From: Hormiphora californensis
Lineage: Eukaryota; Ctenophora; Tentaculata; Cydippida; Pleurobrachiidae
Assembly: GCA_020137815.1 (NCBI GenBank)
Contig: CM035353.1
Coordinates: 1,392,310-1,456,309, forward strand
DNA length: 64,000 nucleotides
Direction: 5' to 3'
The notes beneath the pieces were generated by a model. That model was given only the letters and a program-made list of their open reading frames with translations, ran no database searches and had not been told where the DNA came from. How positions within the stretch are numbered: position 1 is the stretch's first letter; every line of letters starts with the position of its first letter. A program made the position numbers and the translations under genes. This document shows positions 1 to 12,200 of this stretch, in pieces.

Positions 1-495
1 GGTGCTTCAATTTCATTTTTATGGTGTTCATTGGAAAGATAAATTCAAGCCAAAGAAAAATAGCACCATGATGGAAAATTAGGATGCTCACATCATAAAT
101 GAACGAGAAATGAATGAAGGAATGAAAAATGAATTTTCAAATTTTTGACAAAAAAATATGGAAAAAGTTACCAAGAAATTGATCCAGAGTGCTCCCATGA
201 TTTTTATTCTCGCAACTATCACCGTTTTGACGGGACAACTCGCTAACCCTTACCAACAATCCGTGGCCCGTACACACGACACTATCATATATGTTTGTGA
301 TTAAACCCCATTGGATTGCTGTTACACGCGCAGCAGCTGTGCTATAGCTGAATATGAGCATATATTCAAAATTGATCACACATAATATGCAGCGAGTATC
401 ATTTGTCTGTCTGTCTGTATCGTTAAATCTCTCGCTCTCTCTCTATCCCTCTCTCTCTCTCTCTCTCTCTCTATCCCTCTCTCTTCCAATATCAG
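1..495. other. intronic sequence upstream of the first visible peroxiredoxin exon
   Basis: I see no exon here. The stretch contains a CT-rich run (about 431-485) that forms the polypyrimidine tract of the acceptor at 494-495. Earlier exons of the peroxiredoxin gene must lie left of the window. Confidence 0.5.
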
Positions 496-963
496 GACCT
501 GACAAGAAGCTGAAACTGTCCATCCTCTACCCCGCAACCACTGGTCGAAACTTTGATGAAATCCTCCGAGTTATTGACAGTCTTCAGCTGACTGCCTACA
601 AAAAGGTACACACAGAAGTTTTAGGGAATACAGTTACTGGACCCAATTAGTAATACAACTTATTGGGCTATTGGGTGTGCTGCAAGAGAGTAAGAGATGC
701 TTCGGTTAGCCATCGGTAAACTTAGTACTAATCTAATGGTAGAGTTAGAAAGATATACCTATAAACCATATTGAACCAATTGGTTACTCTCACACCCCCC
801 CCCCCTCCAGGTCGCCACCCCTGCTAACTGGCAGTCTGGGGGAGAGTGCATGGTCCTCCCCTCTGTTACTGGAGATGCCGCCAAGGAACTGTTCCCTGGA
901 ATGCGTGTAGAGGAACTTCCTTCCGGCAAGGGCTACATGAGGTTCACTCCCCAGCCCCAGTAG
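496..963 (+). CDS. PRDX6: 1-Cys peroxiredoxin (peroxiredoxin 6), C-terminal two exons, 5' partial
   Basis: Exons are 496-605 and 811-963, with the stop TAG at 961-963. The first exon begins with two bases that finish a split codon and reads [19 protein letters not shown], a hallmark of the PRDX6 family. The second encodes the C-terminal dimerisation part, including [15 protein letters not shown]. Both introns end in AG after C/T tracts and the phases agree. PRDX6 reduces hydroperoxides with one catalytic cysteine and glutathione, and in some animals also has phospholipase A2 activity. The catalytic Cys lies in the N-terminal half, outside the window, so activity cannot be judged here. An AATAAA follows the stop by about 45 bases. 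Confidence 0.93.
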
Positions 964-1005
964 AGAGTTGGACTGTTGTGATGGTGTTTTTTATGTTTCT
1001 CTTTT

Positions 1006-1011
1006 AATAAA
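1006..1011 (+). terminator. polyadenylation signal of the peroxiredoxin gene
   Basis: A canonical AATAAA hexamer lies 43 bases after the stop codon. A T-rich stretch follows. Confidence 0.6.
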
Positions 1012-1891
1012 CACTCCTTTTATTAGGGCCCTCCTTCTTGGAGTTCCCCTTTTATAGTATTGCATATCCTTTATTTCACTGGCAAAAAACATACTTTTAT
1101 GTAAAAGTTATCCTATTACTATCTCTTGTTTGTCAAAAAAGCGTGGTCGTTAATTTGTTACTGGTTGGGTCGTGGGAAAATATACCATTTTGGTCACTAT
1201 TATACTTTGGAAAGCTATAGTTCTTTGTACAAACCGTAATTGGCGCCCTTCAATGCCTAAGAAACTGTCTGGAGACTAAAGTGAGGAGCTCTAATGGTGA
1301 TTGCTTGTGAAATAAGACCGGGGGCAACAGCTAGCCCGGTGGTAAACGGTAGTGGTAATATTCGAGAATCACCCTGGCCAGTGCTTTGTGTTGCGCGCGT
1401 TGTTTTGTTTTAATCAAAAGTCCATCTTTTCAGCACTCATTCTGCGCGTCACGGTCGATCCACCCACATGGCTTTGCCCGCTTGATGTTTAGCAAATGGC
1501 TTCCTGATCAAACAAAGATTGCCGGGAGGCTCCTGGGGAGCTTCCAATTGATGGGTTGAACCCGCCGTGAATCCCGGGGGTAGAAGGCATAAAACTCATA
1601 ATTAAAGATTTGCATAACAAGACTTGGTAGGACGTTCTCTCTCAAACAAAAACATACTCAAAATTACAACTTTTCACAACAAAATGTAATAAAGTACGAT
1701 TTCTACAAAAAAAAGAGTTCATCTTAAACCATAATATAATAATATGAGAAAACTTTTGTAACAGTCAATCTGCAGATATCTAAGAATAAACAACCGATAT
1801 GTCTCTTTGTGTTGGTTGACCACAAGGCATGATAACACTATATCTTTAAGTGTAAAATGTAGGTTAAAAGAATGATGGGATGTGGTTGAAA
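1012..1891. other. convergent intergenic spacer
   Basis: This spacer separates the 3' end of the peroxiredoxin gene (+) from the 3' end of the long minus-strand locus. I see no reading frame with coding character and no RNA gene. Confidence 0.5.
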
Positions 1892-4800
1892 TTACTCTTT
1901 CTTAGAGCCCAGTGTTGCCTCAATATTCTTAATTCCTTGGTCCCGTTCCTCCTTGATTTGCCTGAAAATATAATGGGTGTGTTCGGTGTTCAGCACCTCC
2001 TATTTGATTGAATTTGAAACACAACCCAACTGTTGCCAAAAATAGTTTTCACCATTTAAACCATTGCTACGAAGGCTATCCTATTTAAATTGTTTCATAA
2101 TGATGTCATAACGATATACCTGATTTCAGCAAGGGCACCAGATTTAGTATTCCTGGCCCCCATCAGCTGCTCAAGGTTAGCCGTTCCCTGGTCCTTTTCG
2201 TCCTTGATATGGCGAATATCTCCAAGGAGGTCTGATTTTGTTGATTTGGCTGCGAACAGTTGTTCCACCTGACAAAGGGGTGGTGTTAAACAAACATACC
2301 CAAAAGATCGAGATTATATAGAAACAAACAATCATTCAAAATAACTAATAAGAATTAAATTCACGCCCATGAATTCACATTTTTTCGTCCCTCCTCCTTC
2401 TCCTTTCCAATTCCCTCAATTTGAGCATGAAGAGCCGCTTGGTTGGATTTTCCTGCGATGCAACTTTCTAAATTAACTCTGTTTTGTTCTGCCTCAGCTC
2501 CCTTAGCTTCAATGTCAGCCAATAGACCTAGAAATATGGGTGGAGAAAGTTAGGGCGGGTGAAATATCAGCAATCTTATAATTCATGTTCAAAATAAATG
2601 GAGAATTTGACAAGTTTTTACATGTACCGGCTCTTGGACCTACGCCTACATATATCTAACTATATCTAATGCAAATTTGCACGGAAATGTGACGACGTGA
2701 TCCGTCAATGTGACGACGTGATCCGTCAGCGTGACGACATGATCCGTCAGTGTGACGACGTGATTCGTAGGTATCACGTATCACACGTGTTGAGAACTAC
2801 TTGCGACTTGAGGGGTCACATCACATGTATAAAAGGGAGAGAAAGAGAGAAAAAGAGAGGGATCACATCACATAGCATATAGCAGACAGGCAGAGAGAAA
2901 AACAGACCCCTCGATTTGCGATCGGTACGATCGCCCCAGTTTTGCTAGTAGACTATAATAGAGTTAGAGCCGACAGTTACTCACCTTTCTTGGTGGATTG
3001 TTGTTTAATTTCCTCCGTCATCTCTTCTTTTCGTTTATGTGTAGTTGAGATTGTCTTAAATTCACGAGTCAGGTTTTCTTTGGCTTCCCTTGCCTAAAGC
3101 AAATGGAGTGCGAAAATTAAATGGGGAATGTATCAGAATTGTTGCCTATTCAGGGGCTGTCTCTGAGACCGCAAAATTCGTTGTGTGGTCCGCACAAAAG
3201 ACTAGCAAATTTGGGTGGGTTGTACAAATAAGCACACTGAGCGCGCAAATGATGGAGTTTCGCCAATTTTTTTGTACTATGGGATTCACAAGACTCTCAC
3301 CTACTGCTCAGTGAAAACCCGGTGGAAAACGGTTGATCACAAGCTTTGCAGTGATCTAAACCGCTGAGAACTTCATTTCATGATGTATTTCATATTTGGT
3401 GGGGTACGGCTCTTTATTCGCATGTCACTAAAAATTGAGATAGAAACTCGAAAAAAATCGTCTCATGAGTCATCCAAAATCGTCCATTCTACCGATCCCC
3501 GGGTTGTTTGGGGTTCCAGGCCCAACCGTCTGGGAGCCTATTGCCACATAAGTAAAAAAGCCGGTTAATTTTTTTCGACCGGGTCATTTCGCGGTCTCAC
3601 CAAGTGTCACGTGATCTGAGGTGTTGAAAATTGGATTTCATGTGATTATCTGAGGCTGCAAAACGACTTTTACAAGTAAACATATGAATCTCTCTCCCTC
3701 CCACTATTTTACGTTACAATCTCACTTGTGTGTGCACAGTTACACACAGAAGAGGGGGGGGGACCTTCTACCCTTCTGCTTCACAGGACTGTGGACCAAG
3801 GGCAGTGCTGATCAAACTGTAAACATTTGCAACTAATTGATATCAAAGCAAAAATCACTCTACCCGACTAATTTCAATAGGCTGAATCACATGAGCAACT
3901 TTTAAAGCTCTCAGAGGTCGATAAAGTGCTCTAATTGGATATAATAGGGTCTAATTGATCTAAATTACAACTTCTCCCATGAAAACGCTATGAATTCGTA
4001 TGAGGGCACTGTACCCACTGACTTGGATACCCTGATTTACATGGGCATCTTTTCTAAGCTCTCAGAGATCGAGAAAGTGCTCTAATTGGGTCCAATTGAC
4101 CAAAATAGTTACCAATTTTTCCTGTAATCTCTATAAGTTCATTTTGAGACACTTACCCACTGATTTTGATACCCTGATTCACATGAACAGGGCATGAGTA
4201 TCTTTTATAAGCTCATATTTGTGGAAAAAGTGCTCTAATTGAGCATAATTGGGTCTAATTGACCAGAATAATTAACATTTGAGAGGGTGCCCTCTCTCTC
4301 TCAAATCAGTGTGCTAAGTGTCTCCAAATGAACTTATGAACTTATATGAAAAGTGTTAATTATTTTGGTCAATTAATTAATTAGAGCACTTTATCCACCA
4401 TTGAGAACTTGGAATAGTTGTTCATTCGAATCAGGGTATCCAAACTAACCTAGTGGGTAAAGTGCCCTCACACGAATTTATACCGTTTCTTGAGAGGAAT
4501 CGTAATTTCGATCAATTAGACCCAATTATGCTCAATTAGAGCACTCTTGCCACAAAGAGCTTATAAAAGATACTCATGCCCTGTTCATGTGAATCAGGGT
4601 ATCAAAATAAATGGGTAAGTGTCTCCAAATGAACTTATAGGGATTACAGGGAAAATTGGTAATTATTTTGGTCAATTGGACCCAATTATCCTCAATTAGA
4701 GAACTTTATAGATCTCTGAGAGCTTAGAAAATATGCTCATGGGAATCAGCGTATCCAAATCAGTGGCGTAAGTGCCTAATTATATCATGATAGTGTTTTC

Positions 4801-6177
4801 GGGGGAGAAGTTTTAATTTAGATCAATTAGACCAAATTATACTCAATTAGAGCACTTTCTCGATCTCTGAGAGCTTAGAAAAGATGCCCAATGTAAATCA
4901 GGGTATCCAAGTCAGTGGGTACAGTGCCCTCATACGAATTCATAGCGTTTTCATGGGAGAAGTTGTAATTTAGATCAATTAGACCCTATTATAACCAATT
5001 AGAGCACTTTATCGACCTCTGAGAGCTTTAAAAAGTTGCTCATGTGATTCAGCCTATTGAAATTAGTCGGGTAGAGTGATTTTTGCTTTGATATCAATTA
5101 GTTGCAAATGTTTACAGTTTGATCAGCACTGCCCTTGGTCCACAGTCCTGTGAAGCAGAAGGGTGGAAGGTCCCCCCCCTCTTCTGTGTGTAACTGTGCA
5201 CACACAAGTGAGATTGTAACGTAAAATAGTGGGAGGGAGAGAGATTCATATGTTTACTTGTAAAAGTCGTTTTGCAGCCTCAGATAATCACATGAAATCC
5301 AATTTTCAACACCTCAGATCACGTGACACTTGGTGAGACCGCGAAATGACCCGGTCGAAAAAAATCAACCGGCTTTTTTACTTATGTGGCAATAGGCTCC
5401 CAGACGGTTGAGCCTGGAACCCCAAACAAACCGGGGATCGGTAGAATGGACGATTTTGGATGACTCATGAGACGATTTTTTTCGAGTTTCTATCTCAATT
5501 TTTAGTGACATGCGGATAAAGAGCCGTACCCCACCAAATATGAAATACACCATAAAATGAAGTACCCAGCGGTTTAGATCACTGCAAAGCTTGTGATCAA
5601 CCGTTTTCCACCGGGTTTTCACTGAGCAGTAGGTGAGAGTCTTGTGAATCCCATAGTACAAAAAAATTGGCGAAACTCCATCATTTGCACGCTCAGTGTG
5701 CTTATTTGTACAACCCACCCAAATTTGCTAGTCTTTTGTGCGGACTACACAACGAATTTTGCGGTCTCAGAGACAGCCCCTGCTATTTTTTGAACAAGAC
5801 AACAGAATTCTGTTGCAGACTGGGAGGTACAGATGGTTTAGTAGTAGTATAATAGTATTACTAAGTACAGGGGTAAAGGAATAGGGACAGAGGGCTTAAA
5901 GTACCTATACTATTAAAGTACTAAGCTATATTACAAATCACAGTGTCCGTACTACAAAAAATAAATATCGAAGCTACATAATATTAAGATTGAGAAGGGA
6001 GGGGCTTCGAACAAGACAATTGGAACGGGAGAAATGAAAAAATGCAAAAGAAGTTGATCCGACAAGTTACTAAAGCTACCTGTGTGCTTTTGACCTACAG
6101 CAGTAAAGGGGGAAATATAGGGGACAGATGGTTTACAGGGAAAGCGGTCAAGTTACAGTCAAACTTGTAATTATAAA

Positions 6178-6241
<64 letters not shown>

Positions 6242-9200
6242 CAGAGAGAGAGAAAGAGAGGAGAGAGAGAGAAGGATGAGATAATAGAGAGGGGGAGGGT
6301 ATAGAGTGAGGTAGAGAGTATGAGTAGAGGTAATAGTAGGAAGAGGGAGGCAGAGAGATAAGAGAAATATAAGAGAGAGAGGCTGGAGAGAGGAGAGATG
6401 AGTAGGTCGAGAGAGATTGGTGTTTGTGTGTAAAGTGGATTGGATAATTTTGATATGAGCTTCTGCAGCTGTGCAAGGGTCACCCCTCAGAAGTCTGTAT
6501 CAAATATCCACGGAAATTCCGTGGACCGTGGACCATGGAGCGGTATTGTGTGAGGAATTCCTGAATCCTGCCTCTCACTCTGTCAAAACACATGGGCCAC
6601 GGAATGAAATATGGGGGTGGATTGCGTATCCCAACGGGTGTGATAACAAAAACAGTGAAGAGAATGTAATGTGAGAAGTCGTGGGGGGGTGGGGTAGATG
6701 TGGAGAGATATAGACGATAAAAGGAGGAGAGAGAACAAATCCTAATTTAGGGAACTCAATTGTTAGTGGCAAAAAGCAAGGTTGGACACGGCTACTGTGG
6801 CGGTTATGAATACCGGTATCAAACTTCCTCGTTGTATTGTTCTGGTAAGACCTTATATGGTAAGCAAAAAAAGAGGATGGCCATGAACATACACGCAATT
6901 CTCCTAAATGATTTGTGCCTTTGTAATTACCCATATGTTCTTGTACGGCATAATTGACTATGACGTTAGAACTGCCAAGTATCAGTAGAAACACGAACTG
7001 CATTTGCATAATTATTTAAAAGATTCATGATTCAGATTAGGTTAGCTGTTCTGAGAAAGCTCAAAAGATATGTGAGACATGCAAGATAGAGAGATAGGGA
7101 AAGTTAACATAGGAAGGACGTAATGGCTGAGTTAACTTTATTATTGTGGCTGTACCGGCTCGTTCATCCTTACAGTCTACAAAGATAGGAGACGGGAGGC
7201 TAACGACGGCGAACCGAAGCTGCAAAATGAGAATAAACTGGGGGGTAAGGCCGAACTGGATGCAGAAAGGGGCAACGGTCTGTTTAGAAATGGAGGATAA
7301 CAGAGGGAGGAAGTAGACGAGAGGGGGGAGAATAGAGAGAGTAAGGATGAGAGTGAGAGTAGAGAGTAATAGAGAAGGGAGAGAGAGAGGGGGAGAGAGA
7401 GAAGAGAGAGGGATGGGGGGGAGAGAAAGAGAAGTAGAGAGGATGAGAGAGTAGGAGGATATAGAGAGAGTAGAGAGAGAGAGATATGAAGAGAAGAGTA
7501 GAGAGAGAAGAGATGAAAGAAAAGAAGCAATTGATAGAGTAGATAGAGTAAGATAGGGAGAGGAGAGAGAGAGAAGATGTAGAAACTGGAGAGAGAAGTG
7601 GATAGAGGGGTGGATGTTGGGAGTGGGGATGGAAGGGGGATAGAAGGGGATAGAGTGACAGAGAGGAAAGAGAGTATGGGAGGGGAGAGAGAAAAAAGGA
7701 GAGAGAGACGAGAAGTAGGTGAAGAAGAAGGGGGAGGACGGATGAAGGATGGGGGAGAAGAAGAGGGGGAGAGAGAGAAGATTGAGGGGAGAGAGAGGAG
7801 AGGAAGAGAGAGAGAGAGAGAGAAGAGTATTTGGGCGCAATCATAGTTAGAGGATAAATAGCACCAAGTGGTAGAGTCTCCTGCAATGAGGATAGGGAAC
7901 GGTCATCATAGTCTTGCTCCTGACAAAAAATTGGGTTTCATCATCCAATTAACTGCGTAGGGGCTCAAAAGCAAATTTATCAATGTTTTATATTTCGCTG
8001 ATACGTAGGACTATCAAAAAGCAGAGTGCCAAACCACTCGCGTTGAAATTCGGCACCGCATTTTGAAATTGGCCAGTTTTAATTTCGAGGAGCAGGAGGA
8101 AGAGCGAAATTCCAGCGACACCGCGACGGAAGTTGGTTGGGAGTTATCCATCATGAATCTAAGGCATGTTGCCAGGAGTTGAAGTGGTGCAGGTAATCAA
8201 ATACAATAAACACTTCTGTGCTAAAAGACATTATAAAAGATATGAGAAGTATAAATGCCTTAGCCTTTAGGGTCAGGACGTCATGTCTAAGACTACTATA
8301 TGGACTCGGTATATGTGCTGTAAGTTGGGGGCAGGTAGGGGCTTGAGCCGTGCGCTACGAACAACTATCCTCTTTCAGCATATAAGGTAGTACACAAACT
8401 AGCATGTCGTTCCAAAGCAGTTTATCAGTTGTCAATATTCAAGAGGGCAACCATGCTATAGTAGGTGGTACAGTGCGTGGGGTTGGTGGGTGTGCACAAC
8501 CATGCATGAATGTATTCGTGTATTCTAATAGATAAAAAGCCTAGCAGAGTCTGAGATACGCTGACAAAGTATCTAGGGAATTAGGAAATTGGTGACGTTC
8601 ATTGTTTCACATCTATGTATGTAGAGCCTGGAAAGGCCATTCAAATAGAAAAAAAACTAAGTCCCGGAGATCAGGAGATAGACAAAAGTGCGACCCCAAT
8701 GCTTGAGTAACGGAAAGAGGAGAGGGTCGCAGAGAATCATGGAACGGTATTCTGTGTTAGTGGTGCCTAAAACCCAGTTGGGAGGGGTCCGGACGTAAAA
8801 TAGAACAGAGACAAAAGGAAGGACACGATTTGAGCAGGCTACAAGACAATGGCCCTGCGACAGATCTTTTTACTTTTTCCACGCTTGTGGATGGAAACAA
8901 ACAGGGAGAGAGACGGACCGGAGATTTTACACAACAGTTACCCATATTAAAGAGGGGGGGATGGGCGGGACGCGCCACAGTGCCAGGATGGGTGTTCATA
9001 TAAGTTTCTATTTGGTAGCAGGTTGTGGGTCGTGGCCTGCTATACGGGGAATCCCTCAACTTGATTTGATTCGAGTGCAAAACCAGAATTGAAACGCGGT
9101 CTAGGTATTTTGGACACAGGGGTGGGTGTTGCAGGGAGCAATAGCGAGGAAGTGTAATATGAAGTGCAAACCGCGTGTGTAGAGTGTTTAAGTGTCCAGG

Positions 9201-12200
9201 GGAATCCGAGAGGGCGGTAGAGATATAGCAGAGGTCGGACTGCTAGTCCCTAGTAGACCGCTGCTGCGGGTCCAAGTGCCGATAAGTCGCGTTTATCGGT
9301 GATGGAATCAAATACTCAGGTAACGATTTGGTAGGCGATGGTGAGCTCTAAGGTCACTTTACTTAATGGATATTTAACTATGTAGTCGGAAATACTGAAT
9401 TGTGGTAGAGATTGAAGTGATCCTCAAGCAAACCTTTTTCTCCACTGCTATGCAGATGAAGGGGTACACCTCTTCATCTTCAGCTACAGTTTGACTGAGG
9501 ATGGGATGGTTTTGAGAGAACCCCCTAGAAATTAGGTTTCCGTAGCTAGCAATACTAAGGCCGTGAATAGTACCAGGACGAATTGAATATTATATTATAG
9601 GATCGTACCCGTTGCTTTATAATGGCTGCAGCCAATAGCTGGTGCTAAGAGCAACAATTAGGTTTCAAGGGGATAGGGGGAGGTTCAAAGGGACAATAGA
9701 AATAGTTCACTTGGCAAATAGGAAGTGAAGTCTATCAGGATGCATGCGATAGGCAAGGAGAGAGAAAAGAGAGAGACAATATTTATGAAGACTAGGGGGA
9801 AGGGTATAGCTAGGGGAGCTAGAGGGAGATTGAGAGGAATCGAAACACAGGAAATGATAGACAATACAGGCCGGCGTGTATAATGTAGAGTGCAACTGAT
9901 GCAAAGAGTGAATTACAAGTACCATGGCTACTGAAGTCAACAAAAAGTGAATGGGTTAGAAGTTAATTTCAAATAAAAAAGAGCATTCAATATACCCAAG
10001 AAGGATTGGAATGGCTGCCAATACAAATTTACCATAAACTGTTTCTAAGCCACCCTCACTGTATGAGACCAAAACGAAATGTAAAAAAGTAGGCTAAGAA
10101 GTCGAAAGACCCCAGGTGGTGGGGCGAAGTTCACTATGAAATTCTTTACGTGTATGTTGGTGTCCACGTGGAAGATCGTTCGGGCAACACAACAAATCAC
10201 AAGGTATTTAGGAAATCGTTATTTGACACATTTTTGTAAGAATGTGGAACACGTCAAATGGAATTGAGAAACTCGGGTGCCAAGTAATAAAAGGGTGATA
10301 GAAGAAACAATAACTGAGATCGTATTTTCAATGGCGACCAAAGCGTCAAGTGACGAAAAGGCGCGGTGTAAGATTATATTCACATTTCCTTTTTACCTAG
10401 CGCTATATTGCCTGCATTGCCGCCCTCTTGTGTCAACATCTGACGAGCTGACCCGATCGATTAGAAATAGAACAAATACCGGGTTTCCTTCCTAATACGA
10501 ACGTGGGAGTGGCATGCCTAACCAGCTGCTTGGAATAAGAAGAAAATTACTACCTCAAAGATAGAGGGACGCTGAATCTAGATTGAAAGAGATATGACAT
10601 TGGTGCTGAAACACCTTTGTCGACAGCTCTTGGTATGGCCCGGTTCACCCGTATTAATTATTAGGTTTAAAGTACTACTTAATTAATTATTACGTATAAT
10701 TACCTGGCCGGCCATGGGTGTGGAAACTATCACACGAGGACATCAAGTGTGTTATCCTTCACGGCGGAAGGGTAAAAAGCCATACAGCCGACCAACAGAC
10801 TCCTTCAGACGAACATCTCCCAAGTTACTCTCCTTTTGCGTTTTGCGGCGACGTTCACTACTCGAGGTCGTTCATACGCTGCACCGTGCATTACTATTGC
10901 CTCGTGGGTGTGTCGAGGTTGATGAGGGTGGTCGGGGGCCTAGGCCAACCTGTAGGTCCTCTTTGGAGTACGAGCGCGCATGGGTATTGAGGGTGCAAGA
11001 TAGGAGGGACCATGTGGGGAGGGGGCTGTGATGAAAGGAGGTGGACAGTATAGGGAGGGGCTGCACCACGTGGCGAACGGGAACTGGGAGGGGTTGGGGC
11101 ATTACTATTTGCCTGGTAGCTGAATGAGGTGTGGGTGTGTTAAGGGGGGGCCTAGGACCCCCTGGTGGTATGGGGCCGCGGTGGGGGGGAAGGAGGTAGA
11201 GGGGGGGGTTGGAAGAGGGGTGAAAGTGGGTTGGGGGAACCAGGCGGGCGTGTAGTGAGGGTTGGGGGGGGCCTCAAGCCTTATATTAGGTGTCTCGTTT
11301 GGAGGTACAGGGTCCGCGCCCTTTGGGAATGGGGGGAAGTCTCATCTCATATCGGGCTGCGGCTGTTTCCCTCGGCACTCTCTGCAAAAACGCAGCTCCC
11401 AACTGATCTCTATCTTTCTATTTCCCACCTTACCAGTTACATTTCGTCATGGGGACACATTATCATACCGTGGAGTTTTTTCTTTGCTCTGTTAATTCTC
11501 TGGGTCATGAATCTGTATAGGGGGACACAATGGAAAGCACGTCTAATTGTGAGGCGCGGCGCTGCGGCTATCTGCACGTGCGGTATTGATTAATTCAGAA
11601 GTATTGCTGAGGGAGACAATCAGTTACGTTTAATGGGTGCTGTCCTCGTCTCTTTAATCTCGCGCACGGTAGTGGGATAATATTAGCCGCGGCGCGGCGC
11701 AGTGCTGCACGTGTGCTGGTCTTCCTAGATAGAAATGTCCAGATAGAAACTCCAGATAGGAATTCCAAATACGAGAATGTTTAATGACGCCTGTATTACC
11801 CTTGTTCTGCAGGTCCATCTCGTCTGGCCTTAATGTCTGTCAACCATGATGGAAAGTAGAGTGGAAAAAATGAGAAATTGATCCGGAATCGTGTATGTTG
11901 TTAAAAATTATTGTGCAAGAGATTATAGATGAAGATCAGTCAAAGTTGGTTATAAAGCCGCGTTATGACGGTGTTGATCAGTTTCTGGATGACCAGTGGA
12001 CGATGTGGGAGTTTTCCTACACTTTCGTTTTCCCCTCCCCCTCTTGCGCTCCTTCCCTATCGCAGCGCTCTGCATAGGCTCCAACTCTTTTTTTCGTCCT
12101 TTTGAATCCAGCGTCGACCCAATGGTTAGTTTCAGATATACGCTTGCCTGCTTTGTTGTCCTAAGGTTTGGCGGTTGGGACAGGTGCACCCCGGTCTCTT

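Noticed and set aside
3380-5718. Matching frames on opposite strands (FGGVRLFIRMSLK)
   Set aside because: They are a consequence of the palindromic element at 3,151-5,782 and show no coding signature.
6148-7840. Long minus-strand frames rich in Ser and Leu
   Set aside because: They are translations of GA/CT-rich low-complexity DNA, with overlapping frames of the same composition and no splice or domain support.
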